Assembly: GCF_000004075.3 (NCBI RefSeq)
Contig: NC_026660.2
Coordinates: 21,827,498-21,891,497, forward strand
Length of the DNA stretch: 64,000 nt
From: Cucumis sativus
Lineage: Eukaryota; Streptophyta; Magnoliopsida; Cucurbitales; Cucurbitaceae
Direction of reading: 5' to 3'
Part shown: in pieces, positions 57,518 to 64,000 of the stretch
Position numbering within the stretch: position 1 is the stretch's first letter
Layout of the letters: every line of letters begins with the position of its first letter
Program-made: the position numbers and the translations under genes
Notes under the pieces: model-generated
Told to the model about the DNA's origin: nothing
The model's database searches: none
What the model saw: the letters and a program-made list of their open reading frames with translations, nothing else

Positions 57518-58395
57518 TGTTAGACTTTTACTTTACCATTAAGTTGATAAAGTTGAAGATCAACTTATCTTCCAACATGTCACATTGTTTTATTTACCAA
57601 AACATTATTAGGTATATTTACTTAATTACCCCATTCAATTAAAATGCTTTAATATTTTTTTTCATTTTCACCCTTCATGTATATAAATATGTGTACTAAA
57701 TGTATATAAAGTATATCACTCGGACTGGACTTGTTTTTTCCTTTATGTTATATCTACGAAATAAAAATAGTGTATGACAAACTTGCAAATTTCAAAACTC
57801 AAATCGTTATCTACTACAATTTTTCATATAGTTACATAGACATTTTTGTTTTTGAATTCATGTAATCACGCTGCTTTCTAGTGAGTGGATAAAGCATAAT
57901 TTATATGGTTTACAAAATCACACAATAATTTCAAAATATACTTGAAAATATATAAATTAGACTCAAATAATTAAGTATATAATGTTAAATATAACCAAAT
58001 CGATCGATATTATTCCTAAAATTGGTATTGTTGTAATTACCCTATTTCTAATACAACTTTAGGAAAACAAATTATTTATTTTAGTTATTATCGTAATTTA
58101 TTTTAATATTTTTTTGGAATAAACATTTTATAAGGTAGTACAAAGTTTACGTGCCTCTTTCGGTACTTTTACCACAATGCCCAAACAACTAATGCAGTGG
58201 ACTCGCCGTGCAACCAAGCCGATCAAGCCCCAACTCTCGCCATCAGCGAAATCAAACAACTCTCTTCCTTCCATCCTCCTTCCACAATTAAGACGGTGGA
58301 GTCGACAATTTTGAATGTTCCTCATCCAAGGTCGGAAGGTTTCTGAGTTTTCCGAGCGTTAGATATAACCACAAGCTTCTCCTCAGCAGAAAGAA

Positions 58396-61300
58396 ATGGC
58401 TATCCTGTATGCCGTCGTGGCACGAGGTACGGTGATTTTGGCGGAGTTCAGTGCCGTTACTGGAAATACTGGCGCCGTCGTGCGTCGGATCCTTGAGAAG
58501 CTGCCGAATGAAGCAGACTCTAGGCTCTGTTTCTCTCAAGAACGCTACATCTTTCACATTCTGAGATCCGATGGCTTAACCTTCCTCTGTATGGCTAACG
58601 ATACATTCGGCAGTAAGTGCTTTCTCCTTCTTCTGTTATTGATTTATGCCTTTGCGCCTTTTCTATTCTATTGTGTTTAACCGATGATTGAGAATTGAGT
58701 TAAGGCTTTCGATTTGGTGTCTGGGGGAAATAGATGGTGTTGATGTTCTGAATATCCATGCCCCTTCAACTTACAGTGATATTGAAAGTCGTGCCACTAG
58801 CTTTCTTTAGCTGTTGGTAGTGGAATACTTGGCTTAATTAATTGTCATCACCTTCAATTAACTAATAGCATATTCTTAATTTTGGGAACTTTCTATGTAT
58901 GAGATTGTCAGACTGTCAAGAGCGTAGGATTTTTCGTTTTTTTAAGCTTCTCGAAGCACGTTATATTGGGAGTGTTGGATGAGGACTTTCTTTGTTCTTG
59001 ATCCCGGTTTTCCTCTCTCGGCCTGAAAATAATCATCATCCTTGCAACTGATCCAAATTATGATTATTTTTATGTCACAATAATTCTGAAGCAACTTCTT
59101 TAACTATTAGTTACCAGGTGCTCTATAGATTTAGATATCCGATTAGTTGATATCTGTTAGATTTTATTTCAGGTTTTAAGATCATTGGAACTTATATTTT
59201 CTGGTTTTGAAGTTATTGGTTTATTGTTCCAGGGAGGATTCCTTTTTCTTATTTGGAAGACATACATATGCGGTTCATGAAAAATTATGGTCGAGTGGCC
59301 CATTATGCTCCTGCATATGCAATGAATGATGAATTTTCAAGAGTTTTACATCAACAAATGGAATTTTTTTCCAGCAATCCCAGTGCTGATACCCTCAGCC
59401 GTGTTAGAGGTGAAGTAAATGAGGCAAGTATATTGATTTTATCCTGAACAAACGCAACTTCAGGGCATACCGCCAATTTATTCAAGATCCCATTAGTTCT
59501 TCTAGTGAATAGGGTCTTAGACCTTATCTTGTTCAATTCTAGTAACACAGATTGCTTCAAGTCTGTCTGGAATGAGTTTTCAAGTACTTAAAAAAGTGTG
59601 TTTGAGTACTTAGAAAGTCAATCAAAACAAGGCATTCATCTGCTGGTAGAAGTTATAATCGCTTAATTGCTAGAGAGCAGAAAATTTAAGGCACTTTGTT
59701 TTTTCCACTAATTTAAGCAACTGCTTTAAGAGGATGCTTAGAGCCATTCATCCGTCAAAGGTTTGACTGTCCTCAAACAAAGACTCCTCCTTCTTTCTTA
59801 AATGTTTTGTGTTCTTGTCTGATGTGTCCCAACATATGATCAAGACCTGGTAGATGCATCATTTTCTTCTTTCTAAAGAATGTTGTAGACGCTAATCATT
59901 CTTGTGCATTGTTCTTTGTTCACTTCTTGTTTAGTCAAAATTTGTGGTTCTAAAGTTCTTATAAAAAAATATTGTGGTGCCAATGTAATATGATCTTTAA
60001 GCATTAGTATGGATCTATTACTTATATTCAGTAAGCTTATTAGTGTTGAGTGGTTATCAATTGGGTGAATCTGTGTGTGTGTGTGTGTGGTGGGTGGGTG
60101 GGGGGTTGGGGTTGTGAAGAGGGATGCTGGAAATTTGAATGGTTAGCATACTCTTATTCTCTTTTTGCTTTAATACACTGTTTTCTTAATTTTCCTCTCC
60201 AATTCTTTGTTTCTATCAAATTGGTGTTGGAGCACATTCATAATTGGGAATGGATCCGAAATTGAGGGGAAAATAGTTGAAACTTGAAGTGTGTAGCCTG
60301 CCAGTATTCTGTCAATTGCCTCATCTTGTTTGGCTACGACTAAGGTTGAGTATGTTAATTTCAATGCCTAGGTAAAGTTTTATGAGCATTGCGTTGCAGT
60401 TGCTCCTATTCAACCGTTGAGTTGCAGTTGCTCCTATTCAAGTTATGCATGCTTATGCAACCTTGTGAAATTCTATTAAGGATCAGTGGCTGATTTGCCA
60501 AAGAGAGAGGAAAATTTTGATGCCTGATGTTGTGATGAAACCAATTTAGCCTAGGGAATTTTTGAACTGCACTTGAAAGTGATCTGAACTTTTAAACCCT
60601 AAACCTTCAAAATTTGCTTCGTACACCCCAGACCAACTCATTTTGGGAGATTTGAAATTCCCTATCTGTAGCATGATATTCCTATTTTCAGTCTTAAGTA
60701 GTTTTTGATCCAGGGGTCCGTTTAAGCTCTTCAGTCAAGAAATATCATATTTTCCGTCTAAACTCCACTGTTAAAAAAGTCAGAAACTTTTGTTTAGGTG
60801 CTCTATGGCAAATCTTTAAACTGTTGGCAGGGAGGGTATGAGAAAGAAGTTGTTTGATTCAAGTGTTACTCTCCAATAAGTATTTTAGGTTGGGGTAATA
60901 ATAGAATCATGAAGATCGTTATTAGGAGTATATTGGTCAATACTATGAGTTTGGTAGTGTTAACCATAGATGGAGTGGATGGGTGGTTAGACGTAGGAAA
61001 TGCATCATAGATACAATAGGGCTCAATCATAAAACTAATTGGCAATAAGAGGAACAACCCATCAATCTTATGAAGAGTGTGAGGTTTTTTTATTTTTCTA
61101 ATTTGGGATCCTCAACATGCTTCTTCAGAATGGTGTCTCTTTTTGGTTCACTAATCAAACCCTAATTTTATTTTTGGACCGAATACTTGTTTGAGCTTTA
61201 TGAGCTCTAATTTCATATTAGATAATGTGAGGCTTCATCTCAAAACCAATTCGAGATCAAGAAGTGGCACATCTATCTTATGAATAGTGTAAGGTTCTCA

Positions 61301-62569
61301 ACAAGGTAAATGTGAGACTAAGAGAGATAGAATCTTATCATATCATCCTCATGTTTTCGTTTTACTATAATAATGAATTTTCTACTTCAGTTTCTGGATC
61401 CTAACATAGGGTTAGCATATCACCTTTTCTGTGTGGTACTTTTTGTAACTATTTTCTTTCAATAGTGTACGAGGCCTGAAGAGTGAAGGCCATCTTTTCT
61501 GCTAAAATTACTTGCCAAGCGTCCAGGAATTGGCAGATTTAAGATTACCATGTTTTCGTAACAGTTTTTTGTATCTGTGTATGCTTTTCCTCATTGTACC
61601 TTTGCCTTTCGTATCATGTCTCTTTACTTCTTTCATGTTCTTAAAAAACTTAAATCTTGCAGGTACGTACAATTATGGTGGACAATATCGAAAAAATATT
61701 GGAGAGAGGTGATCGTATTGAACTGCTTGTTGATAAAACTGCAACAATGCAAGATGGTGCATTCCATTTCAAGAAACAGTCCAAGCGACTTCGTCAGGCT
61801 CTTTGGATGAAAAATGCTAAACTTTTGTAAGTAATTTTGTGGCTGTTTGGATTTCAGTTTATTATTTAATTTTTTAAACACTTTCAGATTGACTCTTAAG
61901 AACCCTTCTGAAAGTCTAAAAAATGGTTTAAAAAGATATCATATACTCGTATGTTCTAGTTTTATCTTTATTTGTATTAATTTAAAAATATAGTAAACTT
62001 AAATGAATTTGTTCACAAAAAGGTGTGTAAATAACTATTATATAAAACAAGAAAAGCTACAAAGTGTTATTTCCTTTATCTATTATTTTGTTCTAAAAAC
62101 CTCATTCTGAAATCTTTTGTCAAACATGGTCTTCAAGTATCTATTCTTTGTTTGTGTTATGGAACAGAATTATTGTCAACATATCTTCCAAACACCCCTT
62201 GGAGTTTGTAGCATGGGTCTTTTAACTGGGATCTTAAACAATAATGATAATCATGAGAACATATGTATGGATTGCCAGCTTAGATAATGTGCCTAAGAAG
62301 AAGAGGTTTTTGGGGTTACTGAAGACATTGTCAAACAATCAGTTTTTGGTTTCACGATTAAAATAGACTTGATGGTGTTATGAGTAACTAAGTAAGGACG
62401 TAGTTGTATCAATGACTAGTTCTGGCTTTTCAATACTATTTTGGTAGAGATTGAATCTTTATATTTCCATCTTGACAGAGCCCTGATGACATGCTTGATC
62501 GTAGTATTGCTATATGCAATAGTTGCTGCTTTCTGCGGGGGAGTTACTCTATCTTCTTGCAGATCTTAG
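58396..62569 (+). CDS. VAMP714: Longin R-SNARE VAMP714 (4 exons, 220 aa)
   Basis: A vesicle-associated R-SNARE of the VAMP7 class that pairs with target SNAREs for membrane fusion; Arabidopsis VAMP714 is Golgi/vacuole-route associated and is reported in trafficking of PIN auxin carriers. Exons: 58396-58612, 59233-59423, 61663-61826, 62479-62569; 663 nt in phase, 220 residues against about 221 in Arabidopsis. The longin domain (1-110) starts MAILYAVVARGTVILAEFSA and includes YIFHILRSDGLTFLCMANDT and RIPFSYLEDI. The SNARE helix (about 126-187) has VRTIMVDNIEKILERGDRIE with the zero-layer Arg151, then LLVDKTATMQDGAFHFKKQS. The membrane anchor is about 192-212 (ALMTCLIVVLLYAIVAAFCG), followed by VTLSSCRS. 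Intron 2 (59424-61662) is long and starts with GC. A further exon-like block after the stop may be a 3' UTR exon. Confidence 0.96.
60089..60111 (+). other. G-quadruplex-type motif after a (TG)n microsatellite in VAMP714 intron 2
   Basis: A (TG)n tract at about 60072-60089 runs into GGTGGGTGGGTGGGGGG followed by TTGGGG. Four runs of three or more G separated by one or two T fit the strict G-quadruplex pattern on the sense strand. It could form in the pre-mRNA or in DNA. Confidence 0.6.
60393..60441. repeat. 21-bp direct repeat, 28-bp period, in VAMP714 intron 2
   Basis: The words 'gttgcagttgctcctattca' plus 'a' occur at 60393-60413 and 60421-60441, separated by 7 bases. Perfect copies in intronic DNA; no role is inferred. 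Confidence 0.85.
61019..61296. repeat. Degenerate repeat pair in VAMP714 intron 2
   Basis: Two diverged copies of about 70 bp lie 212 bp apart, at 61019-61090 and 61231-61296. Both have the order 'aaaac(t/c)aatt', 'aagaggaacaacccatcaat' or 'aagtggcacatctat', then 'cttatgaa(g/t)agtgt'. I recall this phrase as a fragment of an old dispersed plant element; the family is uncertain. Confidence 0.4.
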
Positions 62570-64000
62570 CTCACAAACGGGTATGCTTTGATAAATAGAT
62601 TTGAACATCATTTGCGGGACTTTCAAAATTGGAGAATGGATTCAGCGGCTTTGCACTATAGAAATCATAAACATAAAGTACCAATGTTCATAAAGCTGTA
62701 AACGTTCTAGATTTGCCCTTTGTAAATTCTTCTCCTGTGGTTGCAGTATGTTTGTCGCTGCTGCTATTGCTCCTGGAAAGCTTGTGAGTTTATACTTCTA
62801 CTTTTGACTCTTTTTTTCTTAAAGAAAAATATGCTTTGTAGATTGCTTGATGTTTAATTGTTTAGTAATGTTATGTTTATTATTTGAATGGAGTATTTTG
62901 GTATTTCAATTGACATTTTCACTTTTATTGGTTTCTTCATCTTTTACCTTTTATTTTGCTAACTCATAGAGTTCATACGATTTGGGAGTGGTTTTGAAAT
63001 GAAAGGTTGTTTGGACTCTCTTGTAATTATTATTTTAATTAGATAATTAGTGGTCAAATTACATTGAAAGTTGGAATCCAGAATTCTTTTTAATTACAAA
63101 AACTATCGTTAATTTTTAAGTTCAATTTTTTTCGTTATTTTCAAGCGTTGTTAGTTGGGAGACGATCTTTTATATGTGTGTGCATGCATGTATGTTTGAC
63201 AGCCAATAATGTACCATATTTTGTAGCACTTCTTTGGGGATTCTACATTATATATTATTCTTAAATACATTACTTTATGATTTAAATTAGATTAAAGAAA
63301 CATTAACAAATGTAACTCAATACGAGAGGTTGGATCTTTTATCCACAAACTGTCAAATAAATAATATAAAGGAAAACTAAAGCCTCTGCTGTCTGCTCTG
63401 CTCTTTATTATATGAAAGTTGAAAAAGCAAATTAAAATTTTAAGTTATCTTCAACTATTGATTGGATTAGAAACATTAAAGATCATTTTTTCCCTTATGG
63501 AATCTTAATTAATTATTTTTATTTACTGGACGGCTCATTACTATATATTTAAAAGAATTTTTAAAGATTTAGATATTAATTTTAAAAAAATGAAGTAGGG
63601 TTTGGTTTTGTTTAAAGAAATATTTAACACATTTATTTAAATGCCTTCATTACCTAATCTCAGTTCTCAACTTGATTGGTCAATTGGAAAGTGAAATTCC
63701 ACTTCTCTCCACTTTGAAAAATATTGGTTTGACAATTGCATACATTTTGTGGAAAATGGAACTTTTTTTCCTCTCTTTTTCTTTTTAATTAACTAAACAT
63801 ACACTAAATAATTAGACAATTACACAGAGACCTAACCTCCCTCTATGAAAAGCATCCCAATCTCATCCGCTACCCAATGATCAATACCATCAATTATGGA
63901 AGTGTGAGAATGTTGAATTTGACAAAACCAAATTTTTGTATGTATCTACTTCATCACATATTTGAGTTGTGTTAATGATTCCACCACCAAAGTTAAATAC
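62570..64000. other. VAMP714 3' region and downstream spacer
   Basis: The 3' UTR begins here. A GT at 62580 ('acaaacgg' then 'gtatgc') and a good acceptor 'gtggttgcag' ending 62746 could remove a 3' UTR intron, with an exon-like GC-richer block after it (62747-62785). Beyond about 62900 the DNA is AT-rich without a recognisable gene. Confidence 0.45.

Larger units (their letters stand above)
53096..58395. other. Gene-free spacer with nested small elements
   Basis: No coding region is supported across 5.3 kb. Holdings: a GT/TA microsatellite at about 53742-53781, a 368-bp inverted-repeat element (54704-55071), and a 2.4-kb segment bounded by MITE-type ends (55085-57517). The last 260 bases (from about 58130) are GC-richer and probably hold the promoter and leader of VAMP714. 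Confidence 0.6.

Overview
The window is nuclear DNA of a flowering plant, most likely a eudicot and, as an inference, a cucurbit. Genes are split by many short AT-rich introns with plant-type splice sites. All ten protein families found are plant families. The spacers are very AT-rich and carry small inverted-repeat elements, including a palindromic 'tagcaaaatttt...tctatcantgatag' family that I recall from cucurbit sequences. There are no operons, CRISPR arrays, rRNA genes or convincing tRNA genes.

Layout: 1-7065 is gene-free. 7066-12112 (minus) is a 17-exon NPK1/ANP-type MAP kinase kinase kinase. 13523-16367 (plus) is a peroxisomal adenine nucleotide carrier (PNC). 17915-19999 (minus) is a GPI-anchored secreted protein. 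22453-23004 (plus) is a single-exon LEA_2 protein. 26488-30244 (plus) is a CRIB-RhoGAP (RopGAP). 32151-32939 (plus) is a FANTASTIC FOUR-like protein. 37002-40537 (plus) is a three-RRM hnRNP of the LIF2 type behind a long 5' leader intron. 41823-44012 (minus) is a histone-fold DNA polymerase epsilon subunit (NF-YB11/DPB4 type). 46114-47561 (plus) is a Pollen Ole e 1 family protein. 52325-53095 (plus) is a short NAC090-like transcription factor. 58396-62569 (plus) is the R-SNARE VAMP714. I rebuilt every exon chain from splice signals and an unbroken reading phase, and nearly all give proteins of the usual family length.

The genes are not a pathway cluster; each is an independent housekeeping or signalling gene. 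Their order does appear conserved. From memory, several closest Arabidopsis relatives sit together: ANP3 with the GPI protein near At3g0603x, and VAMP714, NAC090, a FAF-like gene, RopGAP3 and an Ole e 1 gene within about At5g2236x-2243x. The window therefore looks like an ancient syntenic block.

The most interesting details are structural. Two introns (NPK1 intron 3, VAMP714 intron 2) begin with GC instead of GT. A 75-nt in-frame, stop-free intron lies inside the first RRM of the LIF2-like gene. A 47-bp duplication has copied the 3' splice site of NPK1 intron 7. The LEA_2 gene has two in-frame ATGs in good context. The NAC protein stops just after its DNA-binding domain. The NPK1 C-terminus looks replaced downstream of an oversized intron. 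At least two families of small TIR elements lie in the spacers, one with an unusual interior of degenerate 'atacacttgat' repeats. I did not find a new multi-gene system.
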